A DNA stretch of 64,000 nt from Pseudomonas sp. 10S4 (GCF_034344865.1 NZ_CP133774.1:806001-870000); one strand, 5' to 3'; shown: positions 45,860 through 55,270, counted from the stretch's first letter. Program-made: numbers and translations. Notes: generated by a model from the letters alone, not told the origin.

Positions 45860-47200
45860 ATGACTCCTTCTCAAAGCTCTCCCATGGAGCGTTCCTCCAT
45901 GACTCCTGCCAGCAGCGGCATCGGCGACAAGATCCGCGGCGCCATGGCGGTCGGCAAAACCCGTTGGGGCATGCTGGCGCTGGTATTTTTCGCCACCACT
46001 CTGAACTACATCGACCGCGCCGCACTGGGCGTCATGCAGCCGATCCTGGCCAAGGAAATGAGCTGGACGGCGATGGACTACGCCAACATCAACTTCTGGT
46101 TTCAGGTCGGCTACGCCATTGGCTTCGTGCTGCAAGGCCGGTTGATCGACCGGGTCGGCGTCAAGCGCGTGTTCTTCTGCGCGGTACTGCTCTGGAGCCT
46201 GGCCACCGGCGCCCATGGCCTGGCCACGTCGGCCGCAGGCTTCATGGTCTGTAGGTTTATTCTTGGTTTGACCGAGGCGGCGAACTACCCGGCCTGTGTG
46301 AAAACCACCCGGTTGTGGTTCCCGGCGGGCGAGCGCGCCGTGGCCACCGGCATCTTCAACGCCGGGACCAACGTCGGCGCGATGTTCACGCCGATGCTGT
46401 TGCCGCTGATTCTTCACGCGTGGGGCTGGCAAGCGGCGTTCCTGTGCATGTCGGCACTGGGCGGGATCTGGTTGGTGTTCTGGGGTTTGAAGTACTTCAA
46501 CCCTGAAGATCACCCGAGCGTTAAACAGTCGGAACTGGACTACATCCAGAAGGAAGTCGAGCCGGAACAATCCCGCGTCCCGTTCTCGAAAATCCTGCGC
46601 ATGCGTGGCACCTGGGCCTTCGCCCTCGCCTACTCGATGACCGCGCCGGTGTTCTGGTTTTACCTTTACTGGCTGCCACCGTTCCTCAATCAGCAATACA
46701 ACCTGGGCATCAACGTGACCCAGATGGGCATCCCGCTGATCATCATTTACCTGACGGCGGACTTCGGCAGCGTCGGTGGCGGGATTCTGTCCTCGTTCCT
46801 GATCGGCCGTGGAGTCAACCCGATCAAGGCGCGACTGATGTCGATGTTCCTGTTCGCCTGCTGCATCATCGGCGTGATCATGGCGGCGGGTTCCAGCAAC
46901 TTGTGGGTCGCGGTGTTCGCCATCTCCCTGGCCATTGGTGCGCACCAGGCCTGGACTGCGAACATCTGGAGCCTGGTGATGGACTACACGCCCAAACACA
47001 TGATGAGCACGGTGTTCGGCTTCGGCGGCATGTGCGCGGCCATCGGCGGGATGTTCATGACGCAGTTGGTCGGGCACATTCTGACGGTGACCAACAACAA
47101 CTACACGGTGCTGTTCACCATGATTCCGGCGATGTACTTCATCGCGCTGATCTGGATGTACTTCATGGCACCGCGCAAGATTCCTGCCGTTACCGACTAA
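45860..47200 (+). CDS. MFS transporter for quinate/shikimate-type acids (inferred)
   Basis: 446 residues, 12 helices, of the anion:cation symporter (ACS) branch: ALVFFATTLNYIDRAALGVMQP and LIDRVGVKRVF (motif A). It is divergent from quiC with the shared operator between them, and lies where PA0241 lies in P. aeruginosa. Import of quinate, shikimate or dehydroshikimate is inferred. ATG 45860 is preferred over in-frame GTG 45851, with GGGTGG at a good distance. Confidence 0.87.
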   Translation: MTPSQSSPMERSSMTPASSGIGDKIRGAMAVGKTRWGMLALVFFATTLNYIDRAALGVMQPILAKEMSWTAMDYANINFWFQVGYAIGFVLQGRLIDRVGVKRVFFCAVLLWSLATGAHGLATSAAGFMVCRFILGLTEAANYPACVKTTRLWFPAGERAVATGIFNAGTNVGAMFTPMLLPLILHAWGWQAAFLCMSALGGIWLVFWGLKYFNPEDHPSVKQSELDYIQKEVEPEQSRVPFSKILRMRGTWAFALAYSMTAPVFWFYLYWLPPFLNQQYNLGINVTQMGIPLIIIYLTADFGSVGGGILSSFLIGRGVNPIKARLMSMFLFACCIIGVIMAAGSSNLWVAVFAISLAIGAHQAWTANIWSLVMDYTPKHMMSTVFGFGGMCAAIGGMFMTQLVGHILTVTNNNYTVLFTMIPAMYFIALIWMYFMAPRKIPAVTD

Positions 47201-47212
47201 AACACCACCCCC

Positions 47213-47302
47213 TGTGGGAGCGAGCTTGCTCGCGATGGCGATCTACCAGTCAATATCTGTGCGACTGATACACCGCCATCGCGAGCAAGCTCGCTCCCAC
47301 AG
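47213..47302. repeat. REPIN
   Basis: TGTGGGAGCGAGCTTGCTCGC and the inverted arm AAGCTCGCTCCCACAG, between convergent MFS and DMT genes. Confidence 0.88.
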
Positions 47303-47315
47303 TTCGTTCAGCGCT

Positions 47316-48194
47316 TTACCGGCGACTCTGCTGCCACGCAGCCGCCAACCCGCTGCAACAAATCACCGCGATCCCGACCACCGTGGTCAGGGTCGGCGTG
47401 TGAGAAAACAGCAGCCAGCCCAGCAGCCCGGCAAACACAATCTGACAATAACCAAACGGCGCCAGCAATGCCGGTGCGGCGTAACGGAACGCCTGGGTCA
47501 GGAACAAATGCGCGGTCATCCCGCAACTCCCCAGCGCCAGCATCAACAACCCATGACCGAGGCTTGGCAACTGCCAGAAGAACGGCACCAGCGCGCTCAT
47601 CACCAGGGTGTTGCACAACCCGGCGAAGAAGTTGCTGGTGGTCGGGCTGTCGATCTGGCTGAGCTTGCGAGTGAGCAACTGATAGAAGCAGAAAAACATC
47701 GCCGAGCAGAACGGCAACAACACCGCCGGGGTGAACAGTTCGCCGCCGGGGTGGATGATGATCAGCACGCCGATAAAACCGCAAATCACCGCGATCCATT
47801 GGCCACGGGTGACGTGCTCCTTGAGCAGCGGCACCGACAGCGCAGTGACCAACACCGGCGCAAGAAAGTTGACTGCCGTGGCTTCGGCCAGGGGTATGTA
47901 CAACAAACCGGTGGTGAAAAACAGGCTGGTACCCAGCAGACACAACGCCCGCGCCAACTGCAGCAATGGTCGTTTGGTGCGTAGGACACGCAACCCGGAT
48001 TGCGGCAGAAAAATCCCGGCCATCAACAAGGTGTGAACCAGATATCGGGCCCAGACCACCATGATGATCGGGTAGAACCCGGAGAGGTATTTCGACAACG
48101 CGTCATGGCTGGAAAACAGGAAGGTCGCGGCAACGATCAGCAAAATCCCCTTGAAGGGTTTGTTTACACCGGAGAGTGGGGTGCTGATGGTCAT
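47316..48194 (-). CDS. DMT/EamA-family transporter
   Basis: 292 residues, ten helices as two EamA repeats (FKGILLIVAATFLFSSHDALSKYL ... and the second from about residue 150). ARYLVHTLLMAGIF and LAPVLVTALSVPLLKEHVT are typical of exporters in this family. AAAGGA precedes ATG 48194. A perfect TTGGAA/TTCCAA palindrome sits 10-27 nt upstream, and a related site lies beyond the IclR gene. Substrate unknown. Confidence 0.88.
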   Translation of the reverse strand: MTISTPLSGVNKPFKGILLIVAATFLFSSHDALSKYLSGFYPIIMVVWARYLVHTLLMAGIFLPQSGLRVLRTKRPLLQLARALCLLGTSLFFTTGLLYIPLAEATAVNFLAPVLVTALSVPLLKEHVTRGQWIAVICGFIGVLIIIHPGGELFTPAVLLPFCSAMFFCFYQLLTRKLSQIDSPTTSNFFAGLCNTLVMSALVPFFWQLPSLGHGLLMLALGSCGMTAHLFLTQAFRYAAPALLAPFGYCQIVFAGLLGWLLFSHTPTLTTVVGIAVICCSGLAAAWQQSRR

Positions 48195-48203
48195 GGCAAT
48201 CCT

Positions 48204-48221
48204 TTGGAAATCTAATTCCAA
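48204..48221. promoter_or_regulatory. IclR-type operator at the DMT gene
   Basis: TTGGAAATCTAATTCCAA, perfect 6-bp arms. On minus it shares TTGGAATTAGATT with the site at 49329-49347. Confidence 0.6.
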
Positions 48222-48312
48222 TAATTTAGAACCTGGTTCCATATTCTCACAGAAGAGAACGTGAATAGTGTTCGAACAGCGCACAGCTTTATCAGGTCAT
48301 ACGCAGATCAAA

Positions 48313-48399
48313 TGTGGGAGCGGGCTTGCTCGCGAAAGCGGTGCAACAGTCACCACAACCGCTGAATATTAAGCCCTTCGCGAGCAAGCCCGCTCCCAC
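48313..48399. repeat. REPIN
   Basis: TGTGGGAGCGGGCTTGCTCGC and its inverted arm AAGCCCGCTCCCAC, between the IclR gene and the DMT gene. Confidence 0.88.
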
Positions 48400-48420
48400 C
48401 CTGGATCTGTGTGGTTTGAC

Positions 48421-49197
48421 CTAACTGAACAACTCCGACGCCAGACTCGCCGCCGACAACTCCTCGGCAAACGTCAACAACAGCGGCGCCAGCTCATGCA
48501 ACCGTGCACCCGGCATTCGCGCGCTCGGCCCGGCAACGCTAAGCACACCGATCACCCGTCCATCGCCCGGATGTCGTACCACCGCCGCAATCGCCGAAGT
48601 GCCCACCGCCGAGCTTTCCTCGACCCAGGCATAACCCTGCTCGCGCGCCAGGCGCAGGCGCTCAAGCAATTCAATATTGGAGCGTGGCGCATTCGGCCCC
48701 AGATCCTTGGGTCGCTTCGCCCCTTGGCGCTCCACCAGCGACAACGCCTCGGCATCGCTCATGCAGGCCAGCCATGCGTGGCCGGACGCGGTGTAAAACA
48801 GCGGTGCATCGCGCCCCATGTCCGGGTCATAACGCAGCCCGGATCGAGCGCCCTGGGATTTGGCGATCCAGGTCTGGCGCTCACCTTCAATCACCCCCAG
48901 ACGCACCAGCTCGCCGGTTTCCTGCGCCAGGCGATCCAGCACTGGCTGGACAATATCCGCCCCGCTACTCGACAAATAACGGAACCCCATCGCCACCAGT
49001 TTGGTCGACAGGTGATAGCGCAAGGTGTCCTGATTCTGCCGCACATAACCCAGCCGAATCAGCTCGGCGAGCAGGCGATGGGTCGCGCTTTTCGGAATAT
49101 CCAGTTGCTCCGCCAACGTCTGCATCGGCAGGCCACGCGGGTCGCTGGTGAGGCTTTCCAGCACACTGAAAACTCGTTCAATCTGACTGCCGGCCAT
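48421..49197 (-). CDS. IclR-family transcriptional regulator
   Basis: 258 residues. N-terminal winged HTH (SQIERVFSVLESLTSDPRGLPMQTLAEQLDIPKSATHRLLAEL) and a GAF-like effector domain ending AGPSARMPGARLHELAPLLLT. It probably acts on the DMT gene downstream and the aldo/keto gene upstream, because both carry the same palindrome type that IclR proteins favour (TGGAA...TTCCA). Start MAGSQIERVF at 49197. Confidence 0.9.
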   Translation of the reverse strand: MAGSQIERVFSVLESLTSDPRGLPMQTLAEQLDIPKSATHRLLAELIRLGYVRQNQDTLRYHLSTKLVAMGFRYLSSSGADIVQPVLDRLAQETGELVRLGVIEGERQTWIAKSQGARSGLRYDPDMGRDAPLFYTASGHAWLACMSDAEALSLVERQGAKRPKDLGPNAPRSNIELLERLRLAREQGYAWVEESSAVGTSAIAAVVRHPGDGRVIGVLSVAGPSARMPGARLHELAPLLLTFAEELSAASLASELFS

Positions 49198-49328
49198 GGG
49201 AGGCTCCCAACACAATTTGTCCGATTCTAGAAGACAACCTCCCGGATGCGAAATCTGGAACGCGCTGTCCGATAACCGCCCGTTTTAAAGCCTGATTGCT
49301 TGTTGAAGATCATCAGGACCCTATATTT

Positions 49329-49347
49329 TTTGGAATTAGATTCTAAA
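49329..49347. promoter_or_regulatory. IclR-type operator at the aldo/keto gene
   Basis: TTTGGAATTAGATTCTAAA, 8-bp arms with one mismatch, about 28 nt before the aldo/keto reductase start. Confidence 0.6.
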
Positions 49348-49374
49348 AGCATCATTCATGGAGGGAGAACGATC

Positions 49375-49649
49375 ATGCAGCGCATCGTTAACGCACACGG
49401 TTTGAACATGCCCAAACTCGGGCTCGGCACCTGGCCGATGCTCGGTGAAGAATGCACCCGCGCCGTGGAAAATGGCTGCTCGATCAGCCTAACGTCGCGG
49501 CGATCCCCAAGGCCAATCAACTGGCCAACCTGCAAGCCCTCGACATCACACTCGATGACGAAGACCGCAAGCTGATCGCCTGTTTGTCCAAGCGTGAACG
49601 TCAGGTCAATCCGGACTTTGCGCCCGTGTGGGACGCGTTCGACCAGTAA
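49375..49649 (+). pseudogene. Aldo/keto reductase remnant with internal deletion
   Basis: The first ~32 codons (MQRIVNAHGLNMPKLGLGTWP...) are the N-terminus of a DkgB-type 2,5-diketo-D-gluconate reductase. They are joined out of frame near 49472 to its last ~58 codons (WLLDQPNVAAIPKANQLANL ... WDAFDQ). About 180 residues, including the catalytic Tyr and Lys, are gone. This cannot be one miscalled base. The promoter-side operator and RBS (GGAGGGAG) are still present. Confidence 0.85.
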
Positions 49650-49868
49650 CCCGCCGAGACAGGCATTCGCCCACCCGACAAATACCCGGCGGCTGACGGA
49701 ATTTGCCGGGTTATTCACGCTCAATACAACGCTGTAGCTTTCCCGGTAACGTTAAATGCGTTGCCGGAATGCTACCGTGCGCGGCAAAAGATGGACGACC
49801 GGACTGGCGCCACACCTACACACCAACAACACTCTTCACCACGAACAACACGAGGATTCCCACATGCT

Positions 49869-50771
49869 ATGGAAAAAGGCCGACGCAGCGACAACGTGGT
49901 CGATGCCCGTGGTGGTGATGTCGGTGGTGGCGGTGGTGGCGGTGGTGGCGGCGGAATGCGCTTTGGTGGTGGCAAGGGCTTGAGCCTGACGGCGATCCTG
50001 TTGATCGTCGGGATTGGCTGGATTACCGGCCAGGATCCGTTGCAGATCCTCGGACAACTGACCGGGCAAATGACCGAACAATCGGCGCCGGCCACGACTC
50101 AGACTCGCAAGGCGCCACCGGCCAATGACGAACAGGCCGAATTCGTGCGCTCGATCCTCGGTGATACCGAGGACACCTGGGGCCAGATTTTCCAGCAGGC
50201 CGGCAAGCAATATAAGAACCCGACCCTGGTGCTGTTCAGCAACCGCGTGAACTCGGCGTGCGGCCTGGCGACTTCGGCGACCGGTCCGTTCTACTGCCCG
50301 GCCGATCAGAAGGTTTATCTGGACATGGCGTTCTTCCAGGAAATGTCGCAACGCTTCTCCGCTGCGGGCGACTTCGCTCAGGCTTACGTGATCGCTCATG
50401 AAGTCGGACACCATGTTCAGACGTTGCTCGGCGTTTCCGCGAAAATTCAGGCGGCTCGCCAACAAGGCCGGCAGATGGAAGGCGATGGTGGTTTACTGGT
50501 GCGCCAGGAGCTTCAGGCCGATTGCCTGGCCGGGGTCTGGGCCAACAATGCTCAGAAACGTCTGAACTGGCTGGAGCCCGGTGACATCGAGGAAGCCTTG
50601 AACGCCGCCAATGCCATTGGCGACGACCGCTTGCAACAGCAAAGTCAGGGCCGCGTGGTCCCGGACTCGTTTACTCATGGCACGTCAGCGCAAAGGGTGC
50701 GCTGGTTCAAAACCGGTTTCGCCCAAGGCCAGGTTGGCCAGTGCGATACCTTTGCGGCGAAAAACCTGTAA
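49869..50771 (+). CDS. YpfJ-type putative neutral zinc metallopeptidase
   Basis: 300 residues. GRRSDNVVDARGGD, then an 11-Gly run from GGT/GGC triplets, one membrane helix (LSLTAILLIVGIGWITG), then a zinc site with HEVGHH (AYVIAHEVGHHVQTLLG) and the distal ELQADCLAGVWAN. Relatives usually start MLWKKGRRSDNV: ATG 49864 gives MLWKK but then loses frame, so a base is probably missing in the A5G2 run at 49873-49879. ATG 49869 still gives a whole protein. Confidence 0.85.
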   Translation: MEKGRRSDNVVDARGGDVGGGGGGGGGGGMRFGGGKGLSLTAILLIVGIGWITGQDPLQILGQLTGQMTEQSAPATTQTRKAPPANDEQAEFVRSILGDTEDTWGQIFQQAGKQYKNPTLVLFSNRVNSACGLATSATGPFYCPADQKVYLDMAFFQEMSQRFSAAGDFAQAYVIAHEVGHHVQTLLGVSAKIQAARQQGRQMEGDGGLLVRQELQADCLAGVWANNAQKRLNWLEPGDIEEALNAANAIGDDRLQQQSQGRVVPDSFTHGTSAQRVRWFKTGFAQGQVGQCDTFAAKNL

Positions 50772-51731
50772 ATGCATAGATGGCTGCTGGTTCTGTTGAT
50801 CGCCTGCGCAACTGCCCAGGCTGACGAGCACGGGGTAAAAGAGATCAGCCCCGGGCGCCTACTCTTGAAAGAAGGTGAGATGGCAGTGGGCCTTGGCCCG
50901 GCGCCGGCGAAAATCGAACGGGTGCTGATCATCATCCATGGTCGATTGCGCAACGCTGAAACCTACCGCCGCAGCGGCGAGAAGGCGGCTGAAGCGGCTG
51001 GCCAAAGCGCGACGACGCTGGTGATCGCTCCGCAATTTCTCAATGAAACCGACATCGTTCGCCACCCGCTGCCGGACAGCGTATTGCGCTGGCATGGCAA
51101 TGACTGGATGGCCGGCGGGTTATCCACAGGCCCGTTTCCGGTGAGTTCCTACGCGGCACTCGACCAAATCATCGAGCGGATCAGCGATCGCCGACAATTT
51201 CCGGACGTGAAGCAAATCGTCGTCGCCGGTCACTCCGGTGGTGGCCAGGTTGTTCAGCGCTATGCGCTGCTGGCGCACGATCAACCGGCGCTCGCCGCCG
51301 CCGGCGTAAAGATTCGCTACGTGGTGGCCAACCCGTCGTCCTATGCCTACTTCAATGAGCAGCGACCGGTGGCATTCACTCATGCACAGTGCCCCGGTTT
51401 CAATCGCTGGAAGTATGGTCTGACGGACATGCCGATCTATGCCGGTGGGCAAACGGCTTCGCAGCTTGAAGGCAGTTACATCAAGCGTGATGTGATTTAT
51501 CTGCTCGGCCAGCAGGACACTGACCCGCAGCATCCGGCGCTCGACAAAGGCTGCGAAGCTGAGGCTCAAGGGGCTTATCGGCTGATTCGCGGACACAACT
51601 TTTTCGACTATTTGCTGCGGCGCAATCCACAAGGGGTGAATCAGCGATTGGTCGAAGTGCCCGGGGTTGGGCATGACGGGGATGGGATGTTTACGTCCCC
51701 GGAGGGGCAGAAGGTTTTGTTCAGTCAGTAA
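50772..51731 (+). CDS. Exported alpha/beta-hydrolase-like protein
   Basis: 319 residues with a signal peptide (MHRWLLVLLIACATAQADE). The alpha/beta-hydrolase fold is suggested by RVLIIIHGRLRNAET, the nucleophile elbow VVAGHSGGGQVVQ and late GVGHDGDGMF with a His. Substrate unknown. The ATG directly abuts the stop of the metallopeptidase gene, so the two are co-translated. Confidence 0.8.
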   Translation: MHRWLLVLLIACATAQADEHGVKEISPGRLLLKEGEMAVGLGPAPAKIERVLIIIHGRLRNAETYRRSGEKAAEAAGQSATTLVIAPQFLNETDIVRHPLPDSVLRWHGNDWMAGGLSTGPFPVSSYAALDQIIERISDRRQFPDVKQIVVAGHSGGGQVVQRYALLAHDQPALAAAGVKIRYVVANPSSYAYFNEQRPVAFTHAQCPGFNRWKYGLTDMPIYAGGQTASQLEGSYIKRDVIYLLGQQDTDPQHPALDKGCEAEAQGAYRLIRGHNFFDYLLRRNPQGVNQRLVEVPGVGHDGDGMFTSPEGQKVLFSQ

Positions 51732-51753
51732 AGGTTGTGTCGCCTGATCTGGC

Positions 51754-51825
51754 GCCATCGCGAGCAGGCTCGCTCCCACAGGGGAACCGCATCTCAATGT
51801 GGGAGCGAGCCTGCTCGCGATGGCG
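51754..51825. repeat. REPIN
   Basis: CCATCGCGAGCAGGCTCGCT and inverted GAGCGAGCCTGCTCGCGATGG, between convergent genes. Confidence 0.88.
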
Positions 51826-51846
51826 ATTAAACTGACAACAAACTAC

Positions 51847-52440
51847 TCAAGCGAAAAGCATCTGCCGCAACTCAACACAATCCTGCGCATGCCAATCCGC
51901 CAACTCCGGCCACGGGTTCTCAGGCAGATTCACCAGCACCGTCTGCGTGCCCGCCGCTCGACCGCAATCCAGGTCGAAGCGGTAATCCCCGACCATCACC
52001 ATCTCGCTCGCCGGCACGCTCCAGGCTTCAGCCAACTTCAGCAAACCACCGGGATGCGGCTTCGGCGGCGCTTCGTCACGGCCCAGCACGTCCTCGACCG
52101 CGAAGCAGTCGGCCAGGCCGATTGCCTCCAGCGTCACATGGGCCAATTCCCGTGCGTTACGAGTAAGGATGCCGAGGCGATAACCGCGCCCGGCCAGTTC
52201 CCGCACCAGTTCCACGGCACCCGGTGCCGGCTTCGAACCCAACGCCAAGTCCCGTTCATGCTCCAGCAACCACGCATGTTTGGCGGCGGCTTCTTCGGCT
52301 GGCAGTGCGGCGAGGTGGGTCAGGATGTCGTCCTCAGGCGGGATCGCCAGCGCCACGCGAATTGCCGCGAAGTCATGCACGGCCACCGTCAGGGTGCCGT
52401 CCATGTCGAACACCCAGTGCCGCACCTCGGCCAGGCTCAT
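51847..52440 (-). CDS. HAD-family phosphatase
   Basis: A 197-residue HAD hydrolase of subfamily IA. Motif I is FDMDGTL, motif II ILTRNAR, the Lys lies in APPKPHPGG and motif IV is MVGDYRFDLDCG. Broad phosphomonoesterase activity is expected, substrate unknown. ATG 52440 overlaps the tesB stop by ATGA. Confidence 0.88.
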   Translation of the reverse strand: MSLAEVRHWVFDMDGTLTVAVHDFAAIRVALAIPPEDDILTHLAALPAEEAAAKHAWLLEHERDLALGSKPAPGAVELVRELAGRGYRLGILTRNARELAHVTLEAIGLADCFAVEDVLGRDEAPPKPHPGGLLKLAEAWSVPASEMVMVGDYRFDLDCGRAAGTQTVLVNLPENPWPELADWHAQDCVELRQMLFA

Positions 52441-53306
52441 GCCCAATCCTTGCGATGGCGAATCAGGCCTTCCTGAGTCACCGAAGCCACCAGTTGCCCG
52501 GCGCGATTGAACACGCTGCCACGGGAGAACCCGCGGGAATTGCCGGCCCACGGGCTGTCCATGGCATAGAGCAACCAGTCATCGGCACGCAGGTCCGAAT
52601 GAAACCACAACGCGTGGTCAAGGCTGGCGACCTGCATGTCTTTCTGCCAGACCGATTTGCCATGAGGCAGCAGTGAAGTGGTCAGCAGTCCGAAGTCCGA
52701 GGCGTAGGCCAGCAGGTATTTGTGCAGCGCCGGCGAATCGGCCAAGGCACCATCAGCACGAAACCACACATACTTGATCGGGTCAGACGCTTGCGGGTTG
52801 TAGGGATCTGTCTCGGTCACCGGGCGGAATTCGATCGGTTTCGGGCACAGCAGTTTTTCGCGCATGTGTTCCGGAATCAAGTGCGCGCGTTGCTGGGCAA
52901 GCTCCAGTTCCGACGGCAGGTTTTCCGGGCCGACCACTTGTGGCATTTCAGTCTGGTGCTGGAAGCCTTCTTCGTCGTACTGGAAGGACGCGCTGCAGGT
53001 GAAAATCGGATTGCCCTTCTGGATCGCCGTCACCCGACGAGTGCTGAAACTGCCGCCGTCGCGAACCCGATCAACCTGATACACCACAGGCAACTTGGCA
53101 TCGCCCGGACGCAGGAAATAACCGTGCATCGAGTGCACATGCCGCGTTTCTTCAACGGTCTGACTGGCCGCCGACAGGGACTGGCCGAGCACCTGGCCGC
53201 CGAACAACTGACGGAAACCCAGATCCTGGCTGCGGCCACGGAACAGGTTTTCTTCAATCGGTTCCAGGGTCAGCAGGTCTACCAGATCTTCCAACACTTG
53301 GCTCAT
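52437..53306 (-). CDS. tesB: Acyl-CoA thioesterase II
   Basis: 289 residues, double hotdog fold: MSQVLEDLVDLLTLEPIEENLFRGRSQDLGFRQLFGGQVLGQSL is diagnostic, and later ASLDHALWFH carries the active-site Asp. Hydrolyses acyl-CoA to free fatty acid and CoA. First gene of a two-gene operon with the HAD phosphatase. Confidence 0.94.
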   Translation of the reverse strand: MSQVLEDLVDLLTLEPIEENLFRGRSQDLGFRQLFGGQVLGQSLSAASQTVEETRHVHSMHGYFLRPGDAKLPVVYQVDRVRDGGSFSTRRVTAIQKGNPIFTCSASFQYDEEGFQHQTEMPQVVGPENLPSELELAQQRAHLIPEHMREKLLCPKPIEFRPVTETDPYNPQASDPIKYVWFRADGALADSPALHKYLLAYASDFGLLTTSLLPHGKSVWQKDMQVASLDHALWFHSDLRADDWLLYAMDSPWAGNSRGFSRGSVFNRAGQLVASVTQEGLIRHRKDWA

Positions 53307-53410
53307 TCAGGCTCTCCTCACACAACGCAATGCCGCGCAGTCTTGGCTGCGGCGGTCGACTCAGTTAATGGCTCACACCAATGGCGGCCATTGTAAACGT
53401 CCGTGCCTGC

Positions 53411-53980
53411 TTATCCATGCAAGGTTTGCAGCCATTGCTCACGGGTGATGCGGTACAACACATGGTGACGCAGCGGATGATCGACCGCGAGCCTCGGGTG
53501 CTCAAAGTCATCGGCTGACTCATGGTGCATTCCGATGGCCTGCATGACTTTCTCCGACGGCAAATTGGTTTCCGTGGTGAAGGCCACGACTTCCTTCAGC
53601 GCCAACCGGTCAAAGCCACAGCGCAGAGCGGTCCACGCGGCCTCACTGGCGTAACCCAACCCCCAATGCTCGCGGGCCAGGCGCCAGCCGATCTCGATGG
53701 CCGGCACAAACGGCGCATCGAAGTTAACCTCCGCCAGCCCGGTAAACCCGATGAACTGGCCGGTATCCTTGCGCTCCAGCGCCCAGAGACCGAAACCGTG
53801 CTCGGCAAAATGCCCGCGAATCCGCCCGATCAGCGAAGCACTTTCCAGTCGACTCAACGGCGCCGGGAAATAACGCATCACCTGTGGATCGGCACACATC
53901 GCCGCAAACTCCGGCAAATCCTCATCGCGCCATTGCCTGAGCAGCAGTCGTGCGCTTTCGAGTTCCAGTATCGGCTCCAT
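53411..53980 (-). CDS. GNAT-family N-acetyltransferase (RimJ/RimL-like)
   Basis: 189 residues. ESARLLLRQWRDEDLPEFAAMCADPQVMRYFP is the typical RimJ/RimL start, and AREHWGLGYASEAAWTALRCGFD holds the acetyl-CoA loop (Q/RxxGxG/A-like). The start MEPILELESARLLL at 53980 is chosen over a much longer upstream frame without family features. Confidence 0.87.
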   Translation of the reverse strand: MEPILELESARLLLRQWRDEDLPEFAAMCADPQVMRYFPAPLSRLESASLIGRIRGHFAEHGFGLWALERKDTGQFIGFTGLAEVNFDAPFVPAIEIGWRLAREHWGLGYASEAAWTALRCGFDRLALKEVVAFTTETNLPSEKVMQAIGMHHESADDFEHPRLAVDHPLRHHVLYRITREQWLQTLHG

Positions 53981-54066
53981 CGTGCTCCTCCAATTCCATG
54001 CTCCGAGTCTACATCGCTGGTAGGATCCTTCACTGATTCCTACAGGCCTTCCTAGATAAATCTGCC

Positions 54067-54987
54067 ATGCCCCTGCCGTTGATCTACCACGAAGACTACA
54101 GCCCCGAGTTCCCGGCGGAGCACCGCTTCCCGATGGACAAGTTTCGCCTGCTGCGCGATCACCTGGTGGACAGCGGCCTGACCCGGGACGCCGATTTGCT
54201 GCGTCCTGAGCTCTGTCCTGCCGAGATTCTGGCCCTCGCTCATGACCCTGCGTATATCGAACGCTATATGAGCGGCGAGTTGTCCCGCGAAGACCAGCGG
54301 CGGCTCGGCCTGCCGTGGAATGAAGCCCTGGCCCGGCGCACGGTGCGGGCGGTTGGCGGTTCATTGCTGGCGGCCGAACAAGCACTCGAACACGGACTGG
54401 CTTGTCACCTGGCCGGCGGCACCCACCACGCTCACTACGACTACCCGGCGGGGTTCTGCATCTTCAATGACCTGGCGGTGATCAGCCATTACCTGCTGGA
54501 AAGCGGTCGGGTGAATCGGGTACTGATCTTCGATTGCGACGTACACCAGGGCGACGGGACTGCACGGATTCTGCACAACACCCCGGACGCGGTGACCGTT
54601 TCCCTGCACTGCGAGAAGAATTTTCCTGCACGCAAGGCCGAAAGTGACTGGGACATTCCACTGCCCAAGGGCATGGGCGATGCCGATTACTTGAAGGTGG
54701 TGGACGACGCGCTCAACTATTTGCTGCCGCTCTACCAACCCGATCTGGTGCTGTATGACGCCGGGGTGGATGTGCATAAGGATGACGCACTGGGTTACCT
54801 GAAGCTGACAGACGAAGGCGTCGCCGCCCGCGATGAAAGCGTGATGCGCCACTGCCTGGGCCGGGACATTCCGGTGGTCGGGGTGATCGGCGGCGGCTAC
54901 AGCAAGGACCGCCAAGCCCTGGCCCGCCGCCACGGCATCCTCCATCACAGTGCGCAACGGGTCTGGCAGTCATCAGGTTGTCACTGA
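54067..54987 (+). CDS. Histone deacetylase-family (AcuC-like) amidohydrolase
   Basis: 306 residues. Metal and catalytic residues are seen in GGTHHAHYDYPAGFCIFND (paired His), IFDCDVHQGDGT (Asp, His ligands) and LVLYDAGVDVHKDD (Asp ligand). Bacterial members deacetylate small amines or proteins; substrate unknown. Start MPLPLIYHEDYSPEFP, divergent from the GNAT gene by 86 bp. Confidence 0.92.
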   Translation: MPLPLIYHEDYSPEFPAEHRFPMDKFRLLRDHLVDSGLTRDADLLRPELCPAEILALAHDPAYIERYMSGELSREDQRRLGLPWNEALARRTVRAVGGSLLAAEQALEHGLACHLAGGTHHAHYDYPAGFCIFNDLAVISHYLLESGRVNRVLIFDCDVHQGDGTARILHNTPDAVTVSLHCEKNFPARKAESDWDIPLPKGMGDADYLKVVDDALNYLLPLYQPDLVLYDAGVDVHKDDALGYLKLTDEGVAARDESVMRHCLGRDIPVVGVIGGGYSKDRQALARRHGILHHSAQRVWQSSGCH

Positions 54988-55126
54988 GTTGTGGATGCTT
55001 TACCCACAATGCCTGTGGAACTGCCTGTGGATAACCTGAGTGAAAGCGCCTACAGGCCTTGCTGCACATAGCCTACAAAGGACTGGTTGTTTTTTAACCA
55101 CCCTTTTACAAACACCACAGAACCCA

Positions 55127-55216
55127 TGTGGGGGCGGGCTTGCTCGCGAAAGCGATGTATCAGGCAACATTGATGTCGACTGACACTCCCTCTTCGCGAG
55201 CAAGCCCGCTCCCACC
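55127..55216. repeat. REPIN
   Basis: TGTGGGGGCGGGCTTGCTCGC and inverted AGCAAGCCCGCTCCCACC. Confidence 0.88.
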
Positions 55217-55270
55217 CTGATTTGTGCTGATAGAATGCGCGGCTTATCCAGCCATACCGCAGCGCATTCC

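Noticed and set aside
45794..47077. 427-codon open frame on minus, opposite the MFS gene
   Set aside because: Shadow; the plus-strand transporter explains the region.
53981..54385. Upstream extension of the GNAT protein
   Set aside because: It overlaps the divergent deacetylase gene and has no acetyltransferase features.
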